Shown: positions 23,821-36,952 of the stretch, piece after piece | Position numbering within the stretch: position 1 is the first letter of the stretch | How the letters are laid out: each line of letters begins with the position of its first letter | NCBI RefSeq assembly: GCF_037042905.1 | Contig: NC_087257.1 | Location: 16,980,001 to 17,044,000 of the forward strand | Length of the DNA stretch: 64,000 nt | Direction: 5' to 3' | Origin: Lytechinus pictus | Taxonomy: Eukaryota > Echinodermata > Echinoidea > Temnopleuroida > Toxopneustidae | The notes under the pieces: generated by a model | What the model saw: the letters and a program-made list of their open reading frames with translations, nothing else | What the model was told of the DNA's origin: nothing | Database searches by the model: none | Made by a program: the position numbers and the translations under genes

Positions 23821-24677
23821 CTTCAGTGAAACTTGTCTTTCGTGGTTCCCAATCCTGTCTCCAATTTGAAATGATTGTGTTACAGAACCTGTCTAAAAAG
23901 GCCACCTGTCTAGAGTGTCCTTCTTTATTCCTTTAGTGGCCTTAATAGACAGTGTGACTGTATTCCAAAACAATCTTGGCAAGTAATGACAAGATTAGAC
24001 TTAAAATATACTTATTTAAAGATAAATGCCAGTTGTAGTAATGATCTCAAAATGAGTTTAAACAGAATCCAATGAAATTACCACCAAACTTTGGTGACCA
24101 AAGTATTTGTATGTATTGTGCCAAATTGCTCTGGAAGAAAATACGTAAATGCTGAGAAAGGAGCAAAATAAGCACGGAATTCCATCATATGTCGGGTATT
24201 TTTCGAAGCAATATTAATACACTGTCCCACATATGCTTTTCTGTGTTAGTGATCATCAGAATTATCGATTTTGAGTTAAGATTTCATGATTTTACAAAGA
24301 TAAGTATGCATTAATGTACCAGATCTAGATGTATGATAATATTTTGACAATTAACCTTGATTTAAAAGACTCTCACACTTAATAATTGTTTGCTGCAACT
24401 AATCTCTTTTACTTTTGATGAGAAATATCAAATTGCCATAACACTTCACTTATTTGTGATTGGTACACTATCAAAAGTTCAAGGATCAAGAATAAGCCAT
24501 AGTATAAAAGTATACAAGAAGATCCACACTGAGTCAGTGGAAGACAGTCAAACTTAAGATTGTAGTCTGCATGCACAGACCCTTATTGAAACTTTGATCA
24601 ACTTCACACAAGACTAGCCTACTGTATACAAGTCATTGTGGGCCCAGCAATCAGATACCTAGTTAAGGGTTTTCACA

Positions 24678-25126
24678 GTTTCAATACACTCCTATAAGGG
24701 GGGTTCGCTGGCACTTTTAATTTACATATCATTACCATAATAATATTTATATTTTGATATACATGTACCCTTCTCAATTCAACCAGCTATGTTTCTCGCT
24801 CTTCAGTTTCCCACTTGGTTTGAATCAAAATTACATCTGTGTATTACTAAGTACTCTCATACTCCTCTCTTCTGTCCTCGTCTTCCCCCACCCTCTTCCC
24901 CTACTCTATTGTATCTCCTTTTCCCATTTTCTCTACACTCTGGTCATCCTTTCCTTAATCTGCCAAGTTACCCAAAGTGTTTGTATTTTTATTTGTAACT
25001 AATATATTTATAATGTTTGATTGCTATATCATGTTATCATTTTATTGTTATATTTTGTAAATCCAATGCAATTCAGCCTAATTGGCTGCGATATGTGGAT
25101 ATTCTAATAAAACCTTAAACCTTAAA
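24678..25126 (+). mobile_element. LINE-like 3' end, present only in unit 1
   Basis: Unit 2 runs continuously from agggttttca to atggcaatatacc (about 33885-33920), while unit 1 has about 450 extra bases here. They end in ctaataaaaccttaaacctt, a polyadenylation-like and short-repeat tail typical of 5'-truncated non-LTR retrotransposons. No intact reverse transcriptase frame. Confidence 0.6.
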
Positions 25127-27917
25127 ATGGTAATATACCAATATTCACATATTTTCGTTTTTTTATTAAAAAGGTATACAAAATTTAGACTAATCTACAG
25201 AAAAAAAAGAAAGAAGAAAAGTCTATTAGAGGTACTCCACTGAGTCCTTTGAAGAAGATAGCCACCCCTTACCTAAGTGGCAGTATACCAATTTTCACAG
25301 ATTTGTATAATTTAGTAGATATCAAAATATGTAAGCATCAAAACTAATCTGCAGTATATAAGTACACAAGTATTAGAGCCTCCAACCCCTCCCATGTGTC
25401 CTTAGAAAACCGTCACCCTATATTGAAGTAAAGATTGTACTGACAATTTAACTTATTTACAATTGTTTTATCAAAAGGTGCATACGTGTATTACGACTAA
25501 TCTACGACAAAAAATATATCAGAAATCCCTCACTGTGTAACTAGCAGACACTCATCCTTTTTAAGTTTCTATATCAGCTGCTAATTGTTTCAATATGTAT
25601 CATTTAATTTCTTAAACTCTCTTAGAAATCACTGTCAGACTGTTCGTTATAAAAATGTCAATCGTAGCTCTGATATTACCAGAACTGCAATTTATAGATT
25701 TAAGTACCAGTACAGATACTTTTGTCAATTATAATAAATACTTTCAAAACCAATTGAGAGGAATGTGAATCATAAGTACATTTAATGATGTCTGGTAATC
25801 ATATATATAATCTTGGTATAAATTATTGACACAAGATTGAATTCCATGTTATCTGCACCATCACAAAAACCTTTAAAAATCACCTGAGACCATGTTATAT
25901 TTGTGGAATGCAAAGAAGAGAACTGTGAAATGTGACAATAATCTTTTGCCGATAACTATAACCAAATATAGTTATTTTGAAATATGAATAACTCTTAAAC
26001 CAGACCCTCACTTGGATTTGCAATGCAAATACTTGTGTATTTTAAATTTTACGTGAATCTTGTATATCTGAGTCAAAACTAATTCCTTATGTTGACATGT
26101 TATCACCATTTTTTGTTTTGTTCTGTGTATATATATTGTATCTACATGTGTGTGAACCAGTGAAAAAAAGAATTTTCTTTATATGGACAATAAAGTTATT
26201 CTTTTCAATTCAATAAAACTGTAAAGTGATATTTTCTGAGGTCTGTGCAGTATTTTGTAGGTTTATTTGTTCAATGCCCAGTTCAACAGTAAACATAAGA
26301 AACATACAATGTAAGGAAAATGTTGACATTTTTGCTTTCCATAGTTTTAGCAGAGTTAACCCATGGTCTAAGTTAAACCTGACTTCAGAATACGTGCCAA
26401 TTGGTATCGACTTCCTGAAATTAGACCAAGGGTAAGTGGGTTAATGGCAATTAGACCAAATGGTTAGTAGACACCTGACTGGCTGTAGACGAATTCGGAT
26501 TAGACCATGCGAGACGAGGCCTAACGGAAAGTAGACGAAATGGATGTAGATCAAGTGGCAATTTACGGTTGAAATTATGGCCCGATAGAATATATTCCGT
26601 GAAATACTGGACAGCTGATTATTCCAAGGAGGTATCACTCTCTATATATATAGGGTTAGGGTAAGAGTGATATCTCCTTGATTATTCAAAATTGTTTGAA
26701 ATAATGCCATTGAAACACATACACCAAAAAACCCAAACAAACTCATCCGAACAACACCATAACCGAGAAATCATATTACAACTCCACCCTCTACCAAAAC
26801 ACATAATAACCCACACACAGAATACTGTAGTGAGAAATTAGATTGTTGTGTAGATGAAAGAATACCATAATACCTGAAGGAGTAAAAAATTACAGGATAT
26901 ATTAGTGTAGGTAAAAGAACGACACAGTAATGGCTTAAGGCCCCCCCCCCCAAAAAAAAACGAAGACGTTTTGGGGAAAAATTACATGTACTCTATTAGG
27001 ATGATATAAAAAATGTATGAATACCAATGACTGCCCTTTTAGGCTGAGGACAACGAACGTAGAGGGCAGCAGTTAACACCTCTAAGTTCGCTGGCTGAGG
27101 ATAAAGAGTGATCACCTTAAATCATGTTCAGTTAATGTTATTTTTTACATTAGTTTTTCTTTTGGTGCAGTTAAATAGCATTTTCTTTTTTGGAAGTATT
27201 TATAGCAGCTGTTTAGTAAGTGAACTTTTTTTTAAAAGTGACACGCTTTGCTCTTACCTTCGCTGACCTTCAATACCTGTAAAAAATAACAGAAATTAAG
27301 TGATCCCCCAACTATGCAAGAGCAAAAAAAAAAAGATTAATGAAAAGACAGGGTGTATTTTGCATAAACGTTGTCAATTTATTTGTTTAAAACAAAACAT
27401 ACAAGTCCATATACTTTGCCATTACATCTGTGTAAAATAAACAAGTCTTATAGTACAATAAGTGAAAATTTATCAAAAAAACATTATACCATCATAGACC
27501 AACTCCAGACAAAGATGTTAACATTCCAACAATTGTTCGTAACAAATCACAATATCTACGCATCTCCTCAGAAGCAGATTTTGCATTATTGACACCTAAT
27601 AAATATTAAGAGGTGTTTCTGAAAATTTGTTGATATTACATTGTTGGAAGCAATAGCACAATTGTTTGGACTTAACATCTACACTGCAAAACCTTTGGTG
27701 CTAACCCCGACACAAGTTTGTGTCCCTTAAGGAGTAAGATGACCACACATTGAGGTGTTAAAATTACACCTTGAGGTTTAAACATATCATCAAAGAATGC
27801 AACAGCAACAAGCAAATGTGTTGTAGTAATGACACCCATGGATGTTGAGCTATAACACCAAAAGATTTACACTGGAGTAAAATAGCTGTTGTGCATTCAC
27901 TATGAACACCGATCAAC

Positions 27918-28380
27918 ACTAGTTGTTGCTGTGGTTATCTCCACAATTTTTGCTGTGGTTATTTCCACAATTTTTGCTGTGGTTATCTCCACAATTTTTG
28001 CTGTGGTTATCTCCACAGTTTTTGCTGTGGTTATCTCCACAGTTTTTGCTGTGGTTATCTCCACAGTTTTTGCTGTGGTTATCTCCACAGTTTTTGCTGT
28101 GGTTATCTCCACAGTTTTTGCTGTGGTTATCTCCACAGTTTTTGCTGTGGTTATCTCCACAGTTTTTGCTGTGGTTATCTCCACAGTTTTTGCTGTGGTC
28201 ATCTCCACAGTTTTTGCTGTGGTTATCTCCACAGTTTTTGCTGTGGTTATCTCCACAGTTTTTGCTGTGGTTATCTCCACAATTTTTGCTGTGGTTATCT
28301 CCACATTTTTTGCTGTGGTCAATGTCTCAGTTTTTGCTGTGGTCAAATTCATAGTTTTTGCTGAGGACAACCTTCACAGA
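27918..28380. repeat. 24-bp minisatellite, expanded allele (unit 2)
   Basis: About 18-19 copies of a 24-base unit (ttatctccacagtttttgct plus gtgg), many identical. Because 24 is a multiple of three it stays open in several frames on both strands, giving spurious repetitive frames. Confidence 0.95.
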
Positions 28381-28672
28381 TTTTGCTGTGATTCATCGCT
28401 ATTCCAATATGGAATTATATCACAATAAGATTATTACATACATGATTAACATATAGATATTTCAGGAGAATCTTTAATTGTACTTGTGTTGCAAGAAAAT
28501 ATTTGCAATCAATTACAAATTTCAGTTTCAAATTCACAAGTTAGAGATCAATTTCAACTAAAGTAAATCAATTTATTTTGGTTGATGAAAAAAGCAGACC
28601 AGAAATCTATTGCAATTTACAGTAATTAAAAGACAAGTGACTGATTTGAGAAACTAAACTTGACTTCCTATC

Positions 28673-29282
28673 GATTGCAAGTTTTTTGCAATTCCCATTA
28701 GGCTGGTAATCTTAGAGTGAATGGAATTGGAATCCCTGAAACAATCTACAGAGTCTGTGACACAAATCTTAACGATTGATTGTGGAAAAGTTATTCACCA
28801 TTGATTGCATTGACAATATACAATCAATCACCAAAATCAATCCTAAAATCGATCGCTAAGCTTTGTTGAACAGGACCCCGAGATGCCATTGATAACAGTC
28901 ACCTTCAGAGGGAATTTACAGAGATATCAGGAGATTTTGCACACAGGAAAAAGAGGTTTGGATAGATCAGGGAGATATATATGGAAAATTGCAGAGAGCT
29001 TTTCATGCTAAAATCAAAAATATATTTCAATTTGGGGGGGGGGGGAATTCCTGGTATTGAAAATTGAAAAAAGCTTTCAATGCTAAAAATCCTCTGATTC
29101 TTTTTTTTTTTTTTTTTTGGGGGGGGGGGGACCATCTGACAATCAGTAGGATTAAGCACCTGTTAATATGGGGGTACACCTATTGGTGTCACCCGAAAAT
29201 ATCAAAAGGTGAGCATTTTTTTTTTTTGGGGGGGGGGTAGTTCATTCTATTCTTGTTTTTTTTTTTAAATCCTGATTCGATG
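28673..29282. other. Segment present only in unit 2, with poly-T/poly-G runs
   Basis: Unit 1 passes directly from gacttcctat to ttgaacaaaaaatat near 19790, whereas unit 2 has about 600 extra bases. These include T/G homopolymers near 29034, 29101 and 29218 and gattgattg words. Either an insertion here or a deletion in unit 1; no coding sequence. Confidence 0.6.
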
Positions 29283-30769
29283 TATGAACAAAAAATATTA
29301 AGACATTTACACCACAGTACCTAACACCAAAGGCTGTGATCTTCTATGTACACTAAATCGGTGTAATACCATTGGAATAACCACCATTGGTATAAAAATG
29401 AACACCACGAATATCGGTGTTTACTAAACACCAGTAGTGTAAAAATATCACTGTCTGCTGTGCCATATTAACACTTACAAGTGCTACATTGGTATTTTAA
29501 CACCATTGCAGTACTACTACTAACACTTGTTGGTGTTGTCTTCTTTTCACTTAATATTTCCTTCCTCTTAACCGCCTAGAGGCAATTTGCGAATTTGCGG
29601 TATATATAATTATTATTGTGTTGGATCTAACTATAATAAAAAATCTAAAAACCACTCTTTTTGCAGAGTAAGCATAGTATTATTGCAAGTTTGTAGGTGA
29701 AATAAAAGTTTTCATTTACAGTGTAAACATACAGTATATCTCACGAGGGTCATTTAAAAAAAAATGAGGCATTGAACACTATCGGAGATTGGATTTACAT
29801 ACACAGCCTTAGGTAAGGCAAGAACGGTAGTCAATTTACTAGAATAGCTTCCTTGGAGTATTTAATTTGAAAATACATCACACCACATTTATAAACAGTA
29901 AAGTCAATCAACATCATCTTAGTAACTACCTAAGCTGCACAATGAATAGCATCACATTACTCCCTAATGAATATTGTAATGAATGCCCTTGATTTTTTTT
30001 TGTTAAGTAATTAATTTGCTTTACAATGACTATTCATACAGTTTACATTCATTCATTCATTCAGCCATTCACATATCCCTTCACTCATTCATTCATTGAA
30101 TTTAATACTGCTATGATTATTGATTAAAACTAAAGTATGTATGTACACTGCAACAGTAAAAAAAAAACCACAGGTGTCCACAGCACTGACAGAGACCTCT
30201 ATGTATGTCAACATTATGAAGTCAAGAAAAATAAAGTTAACCTATCATACAATATGTGACCTACCAGCCCTAAACCACCAATAGTCGCAAGGTAAGCTTC
30301 TCTGTAAATAGCCAAAATAGTAATTTAGTCTCCGAAAACCAAAAATTAAAAAAAATAGCTTATCTGAAAGAGCAATTCTTCTTCTTCATACTGTTAAAAT
30401 TTGAAGTCGTGAAGTTGAATAAAAGAAAAGATACAAGAGTTTCTTGGACACTACTTTCTTTCGGACTGCTTGGAAGTTTCACTGAGATTACACAGTATGC
30501 ATGTCTCATGCTTGAGTGAACCCTGAACCTCAAACCTTGTTTTCTCAGTTTTTTTAAAGCACTTGCTGAATTTCCTCTGCATTCAATCAAGCACTTGTAA
30601 TGGCTATTGTTGGTCAATTCTAACATATCATATTTCACTTTAACGCTTAGAAAGTGAATTATCAAGCTCCATAAAAACCTCAATATTCATTTAGGTCGAC
30701 GTATTGTTGGTTTTGGGGTGGCAGGTCACATATAAACTAAATTCACTTTCATCAAAGTTGAAACACAAA

Positions 30770-31193
30770 GGCCCGAATTCACAAAGGTGGTTTTGAAAAC
30801 TCACGGTTGAGTCCATGGTTTATGCAGATTTCCTGTATAAATTATGCTTAATTTAGCGCGTATCGGGCGCGTGTATAAAACATGTCCAATGCTGATGCGC
30901 GCTTTTGTCACAGTGCGCCAAATTGACGCCTGTTACCATGGTTAGATACGCTATTTTATTCATGAGTCCACTGTTTGAAGAGTGGACTCGTGAATAAAAA
31001 CAGTGGACTCATGAATAAAATAGCGTGGATAACCATGGCAACAGGAGTCAATTTGGCGCACTGTGACATAAACGTGCATCAGCATTGGACCTGTTTTATA
31101 TACGCGCTAAATTAAGCGTAATTTATACAGGAAATCTGCATAAACCATGGACTCAACTGTGGGTTTTCAAAACCACCTTTGTGAATTCGGTCC
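30770..31193. mobile_element. Palindromic MITE with GGCCCGAATTCACAAAGGTG ends, simple copy
   Basis: Unit 2 counterpart of the element at 21337-22041, without the tandemly repeated arm but with a small duplication at its centre (gaataaaa cagtggactcatgaataaaa). Ends and arms are as in unit 1. Confidence 0.85.
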
Positions 31194-32344
31194 AAAGAAA
31201 TTTCCAAGACTTGAGTCCAGTAAACCAAATTAAAGCTTGTAAGCCCAACAAAACAATTGGCAAACCCATTTTCTAAGATAGAGTATGATAAAGAGTAGAA
31301 TGATCTAAAACTTACATAATTTTATGGCATCCACAACAAATTACAACACAAAATAACAGAAATTTGATGTCATTCAAGGCAGGTCCTCGCACACGGTAAA
31401 TACATATACATTTCAGCAGCAAATGTACATGGAGGTGATCTTACAAAAATAATTTATATTTTTAGCAGCTCATGTCATAAGATGTTTTAATAGTCACTAT
31501 TCATCATAACCTGCCTCCTGCAATGTCATCATAGATTTGCAATAAATCAATCCTTCCTAAAACCAGGATGGACGATTTGGGATCCTTTCTAAAGCTAAAT
31601 TCAAGAAAAACCAACTTGATTTAAAAGCATAAATCATCAGTTGAACTAAAAAATAATGCAATACTACATGAACATCAACTGCATTCTCAAAAAGGGCATT
31701 GATATTTTCAATTTCATCTTATTTGTGCAAATTATCTGGCAATAAATAACAGCATATCATAGTTTTGCAGCATTCAAAAATTGAAAATTGTCATAATTTT
31801 GTCAAAATCAATCAAGAAAGTAAACCACAATAAGCAGACTATCGTCATGATACAGTTGCAAAGCACAAACAAATGGGTATACATATAAATAAAACTTGAT
31901 CATTAACATTTGAAAATAAAATATTTGTTCAGATTGCACTCATAGACTATCAAATCCTGTATTATGATTTCATGAGAAATGTACAATGAAAAATCATTAT
32001 TAAGATAACGTGTACAGAGAATGTACATTGCTGTCCAATAGTTACATGTTTACATGATAACTTTAATATCAAATATAATACAAGGCTCTCTTCATAGGTA
32101 AAGCACATAATTTCAATCAACAGTTGGAGAAGTCAGCAACTTCAGGAAGACGATTAAAGGCATTGAACAAGTCCAGTAATCCCTGCTTATTACCCACAAT
32201 GCAACATTTTGATGTGTAGTCTCATAATGTATGTGACAACAAATTCATCGACTACACTGTATATCACAAAGTTGTCTTGGAAAGGAACAAAATGATTACA
32301 GTACAACTTCAAATATTCTCATTGACCAATAAACAGTCAAACCT

Positions 32345-33005
32345 ATCTTAGGGGGTGTTGTGAAAAATATTTGCAATTGATTGCAAATTTCAGTTGATAA
32401 TTTCCAAATGATATATCAATTGTAACTATAGAACTATAGCAAATTTGATCTTTATTTCATGGTGCAAGAAGCAGACCAGGGCCCTGTCTCACAAAGAGTT
32501 GCGATTGATCAGATCGATCAATCACAACTATGGACGGCCAGCAACGTCTAAAATGTTTTCTAGATATGACATAAATTACATAAATTCATTGTTTTTTTGA
32601 CAATTTGGTGTGTTCGCCTTTGTTTGCAAAGGACATTTGACCAATTTTATGTAGAAAAAATTATGGTAGGGATGGATTTCCATAGAGTTACGATTGGTCC
32701 AATCAACCTTAACTACATGTATATGGAAATCCATCTATCTCAATTTTTTTCTACGGGAAATTTGCACAATGTCCTTTGTAACGAAGAGAAGCATACAGAA
32801 TTTTGAAGAAAACAATGAATGTATGAATGTTCAACATACACCCTGTATGTAGGAAATGTTTTGAATTAACATGCATTTTAGCTGTTGACATTGCTGGCTT
32901 TCCATAGTTGCGATTGATCGGATCAATCGCAGCTCTTTGTAAGACGAGGCCCAGCAATCAAGTAAGTATTTGCAGTTAGTTTGCATGTTTTTTGCAACAC
33001 CCCAT
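32345..33005. mobile_element. Nested pair of MITEs, unit 2
   Basis: Same nest as at 23170-23820. The inner GGGCCCC-type MITE spans 32479-32952 (gggccctgtctcacaaagag ... ctctttgtaagacgaggccc). Confidence 0.75.
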
Positions 33006-34188
33006 TAGTGTCTTCAGTGAAACTTGTCTTTTGTGGTTCCCAATCCTGTCTCCAATTTGAAATGAATGTGTTTTATACAGAACCTGTCTATAAAGGCCCA
33101 CCTGTCTAGATTGTCCTTTATTTATTTGGTAGCCTTAATAGACAGTGTGCCTGTATACCAAAACAATCTTGGCAAGTAATAAAAAGATTAGTGTACAACT
33201 TAAAATATACTTAAATATAAAGATAAATGCCAGTTGTAGTAATGATCTCAAAATGAGTTCAAACAGAATCCAATGAAATTACTACCAAAGTATTTGTATA
33301 CATGTATAAATAAAAAATATGTGCAAAGTTGCTCTGGAAGAAAATGCGTAATTGCTGAGAAATGAGCAAAATAAGCACGGAATTCCATCATATGTCAGAG
33401 ATTTTTTGAAGCAATATTAATACACTGTCCCACACATGCTTTTCTGTGTTAGTGATCATCAGAATTATCGATTTTGAGTTAAGATTTCATGATTTTACAA
33501 GATAAGTATACATTAATGTACCAGATCTAGATGTATAATAATATTTTGACAATTAACCTTGATTTAAAAGACTCTCACATTAAATAATTGTTTGCTGCAA
33601 CTACTGTATTTTACTTTTAATGAGAAAATTTATATCAAATTGCCACAACGCTTCACTTATTTGTGATTGGTACAATATCAAAAGTTTAAGCATCAAGAAT
33701 AAGCCGTAGTATAAAAGTCTATAAGAAGATCAACACTCGAGTCAGTGGAAGACAGTCAACCTTTCAAGTAAAGATTGTAGTCTGCATGCACAGACCCTTA
33801 TTGAAACTTTGATCAACTTCACACAAGACTAGCCTACTGTATATAAGTCACTGTGGGCCCAGCAATCAGATACCTAGTGAAGGGTTTTCAAAGCAGACTA
33901 TAAAGATTAAATGGCAATATACCAATATTCACATATTTTTATTTTTTATTAAAAAGGTATAAAAAATCTAGACTAATCTACAGTAATTCACCCCTTATCT
34001 AGGTGGCAGTATACCAATTTTCACAGATTTGTGTAATTTAGTATATATAACAAATGTAAGCATCAAAACTAATCTGCATTATATATGTTCATAAGTATTA
34101 GAGCCCCTAATCCCTCCCATGTGTCCTTGGAAACCAGTCACCCTATATTGAAGTAAAGATTGTACTGCCAATTTAACTTATTTACAAT

Positions 34189-35621
34189 AGGAGTGGGCTA
34201 TACCTGGGTCAAAAATACTTTTTTTGTAATTTCAATATGACAACAGTTTTTTTTAATTCCTTGTAATGTATCTCAACATGAAATGACAACATTTTTTGTC
34301 TCGGGTCCGAGAAAAAAGTGTGCCGGGCCAAAATCCAAAATGGCCGCCAAAACCCCCCCAAATCACAGTTTTAGCCACAATTTTTTTATTTGGTGGTCAA
34401 TTTCTCTGGTTTTGGTGTCTATTCATATGTTTTTCGGGGCAGGCAATTTGTTTTTCCTATAATTAGTACTTTTAAACCATTATTTGTAGAGTTAAAAGGT
34501 AATTATACCTAAATTTTCCCATTTTTGTAGCCTTTTTTCAGCCAAAAAGTAGGTTTTATCATCCTGGGGTTCTGGGATATTAGATGGTACGAGGTCAACA
34601 ATAGCAAGCAGCTTCATATAGCTATATTGCTTTTATTCCTCCACTTTGGGTTTTACGGATATTTGTGAAATATATCTTATTAAATAAAAAAATGTCAATT
34701 ATCAATTGGGGCTATAAAGTATACATATGTACAATGTACTGTACATACATACTGCACTGCATAAATGAATTGGCCACCATGACAGATAACAAGGCTTGTA
34801 TAAACTATAGTGTCATAGAAATGAGCTCTCAGGTTTAGAATTAGATGCCTCAGAAATTGAAGATATGTTTTGTCTCAGAAATTGAGGACATGTTTTGTCA
34901 AATATGCTAATTCAGGGGGCGGAGAGAGGTAATTTACACTGTAGCTATTCTGGGCCCCGTTGCATAAACATTTACCATTATGTTAACTTTACTTAATGGT
35001 AACTTGCATGCAATCCTTTATTCTGATTGGCTGTTGATCAGCGTTACCATGATACTAGTAGTTACCTGACCCCATAAACATAGGCCAGTTAGACACCAGA
35101 ACCAGGTTTTTAAAAAAGCCTCCAAATGAAGAAGATATGGCTGAATATGTGATGTACGTATATATACATGTATGTGATATTCACATGTAAGTTTAATTTA
35201 CGTTACTGGTTTCACCATGTACATCAGCTGACAGGGAATCAAATTCACAATCTAATTCTAAACCTTTGAAGCTCATTTCTATGACACTATAGTTTATATA
35301 CAGGCCTTGTCATATGCCATGGTGGTCAATGCATGGATATATGCAGTGTAGTATGTACAGTGCATTGTACACCGTATAGCCCCTATGGATAAATGACATT
35401 TTCTTTTATTTGATAAGATATATGACCACCAAATAAAAAAGTTGTGGCCAAAACTGTGATTTTGGGGGGTTTTGGCGGCCATTTTGGATTTTGGCCCGGC
35501 ACACTTTTTTCTCGGACCCGAGACAAAAAATATTGTCATTTCATGTTGAGATAAGGTAAAAGGAACACAAAAAACTGTTCCCACAGTAAAACCAAAAATC
35601 ACTCATTTATAGCCCACTCCT
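34189..35621. mobile_element. 1433-bp foldback DNA element with 9-bp target duplication
   Basis: Ends aggagtgggctata and tatagcccactcct are inverted and flanked by atttacaat on both sides (34180-34188, 35622-35630). Unit 1 has a single uninterrupted atttacaattg at the matching place. The arms continue inward for hundreds of bases (tctcgggtccgagaaaaaag against cttttttctcggacccgaga; atttggatt/aatccaaaat words), with further paired segments near the centre. The 9-bp duplication is typical of Mutator-like elements. No transposase is encoded. Confidence 0.88.
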
Positions 35622-35682
35622 ATTTACAATTGTTTTATCAAAAGGTGCATGTATTAAGACGCATCTACGACACAAAAATATA

Positions 35683-35849
35683 CACTGTAAAAAAAATTGA
35701 AGTGCTAATTTAGCACTTACAGTGCTTGTATAGTGACTGCACTACAAGCTGATTTTTTAGTTCAAATTTAAACTAGAAAATCAGCACCCGTAGTGCAGTC
35801 ACTATACAAGCACTGTAAGTGCTAAATTAGCACTTCATTTTTTACAGTG
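35683..35849. mobile_element. Near-perfect 167-bp palindromic MITE, TA target
   Basis: cactgtaaaaaaaattgaag opens and cttcattttttacagtg closes it. The arms (gtgctaatttagcacttaca, gtgcttgtatagtgactgca) are matched exactly on the other side around a short loop. It is flanked by TA on both sides, and unit 1 has the empty site. Typical Tc1/mariner-type MITE. Confidence 0.9.
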
Positions 35850-36952
35850 TATCAGAAATCCCTCACTGTGTAACTGGCAGACACTCATACCTTTTAAAGT
35901 TTTTTTTCAGTTTCTATATCAGCTGCTAATTGTTTCAATATATGTATCATTTAATTTCTTAAATTCTCTATCACTGTCAGACTGTAACTTATAAAAATAT
36001 CAATCATAGCTCTGATATTACCAGAACTGCAGTTTATAGTTTTAAGTACCAGTACAGATACTTTTGTCAATTATCATAAATACTTTGAAAACCAATTGAG
36101 AGGAATGTGATTCATAAGTACATCTAATGATGATTGGTAATCATAAATAAGAAAAATTCGCATAAGGAGTGTGTCCGACACATCTCGGTATAAATTATGG
36201 ACACAAGATTGAATCGTCAAAAAATCCATTGGGACCTCAGAAATCTGTTTAAGAGAAATTTGACTTTGGAGAGGAATATATAACACATATGTTGCACAAT
36301 CTGAGCAAAAACATTGTGAATTTTTGACTTATCAAAGGTCGACTTAATAATATGTAACTTTCTCTGTACATGTGTATCTTCCCATTCCCTTACAATTCAA
36401 TCTTAGTTTTTCATTTCTCACCAATATCGCTCCATTCCACTATACACCTCTATACTTCAGGACTCACCAACATGATGAACCGTGATGTATTAAGCCCCTT
36501 TCACGATATCTGCACCACTACAAAAACCATCAAAGATCATCTTAAACCATGTTATATTTGTGGAATGCGAAGAAGAGAACTGTGAAATTTGACAATAATA
36601 TTTTGCCGATAACTATAACCAAATATAATTATTTTGAAATATGAATAACTCTTAAACCAGACCTTAACTTGGACTTGCAATTCAAATACTTGTGTATTTT
36701 AAATTTTACGTGAATCTTGTATTCCTGAGTCAAAACAAATTCCTAATGTTGACATGTTATCACCATTTTTTGTTTTGTTCTGTGTATATACATTGTACAT
36801 TGTATCTAAATGTGTGTAAACCAGTGAAAATAGAATTTTCTTTATATGGACAATAAAGTTATTCATTTCAATTCAATAAAACTGTGAAGTGATATTATCT
36901 GAGGTCTGTGCAGTATTTTGTAGGTTTGTTTGTTCAAGGTCCAGTTCAACAG

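Larger units (their letters stand above)
17727..26289 (+). repeat. Segmental tandem duplication, unit 1 (about 8.6 kb)
   Basis: Begins taaacataagaaacatacaa after a CAG at 17724-17726 and runs to the CAG at 26287-26289, where the identical start word opens unit 2. The two units follow each other in the same order throughout, with small substitutions and several large indels. No gene could be recognised in it. It carries a minisatellite, foldback elements, an (ATTC)n tract and a LINE-like tail that is absent from unit 2. Confidence 0.92.
26290..36952 (+). repeat. Segmental tandem duplication, unit 2 (about 10.7 kb)
   Basis: Collinear with unit 1 from its first base to the CAG at 36950-36952, after which the sequence becomes unique (attgccacctacg). 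The extra length comes from minisatellite expansion (27918-28380), about 600 bases at 28673-29282, a 1433-bp foldback element (34189-35621), a 167-bp palindrome (35683-35849) and about 280 bases at 36210-36490. Confidence 0.92.

Noticed and set aside
27889-28428. Long repetitive frames on both strands (FAVVIST and ITTAKTVE repeats)
   Set aside because: They arise because the 24-bp minisatellite unit is a multiple of three. Several frames are open at once and the short allele in unit 1 gives only brief frames.
17727-36952. A TMEM106 paralog inside the duplicated units
   Set aside because: The shared block with TMEM106 intron 6 is about 400 bp of non-coding repeat; no TMEM106 exon was found in either unit.
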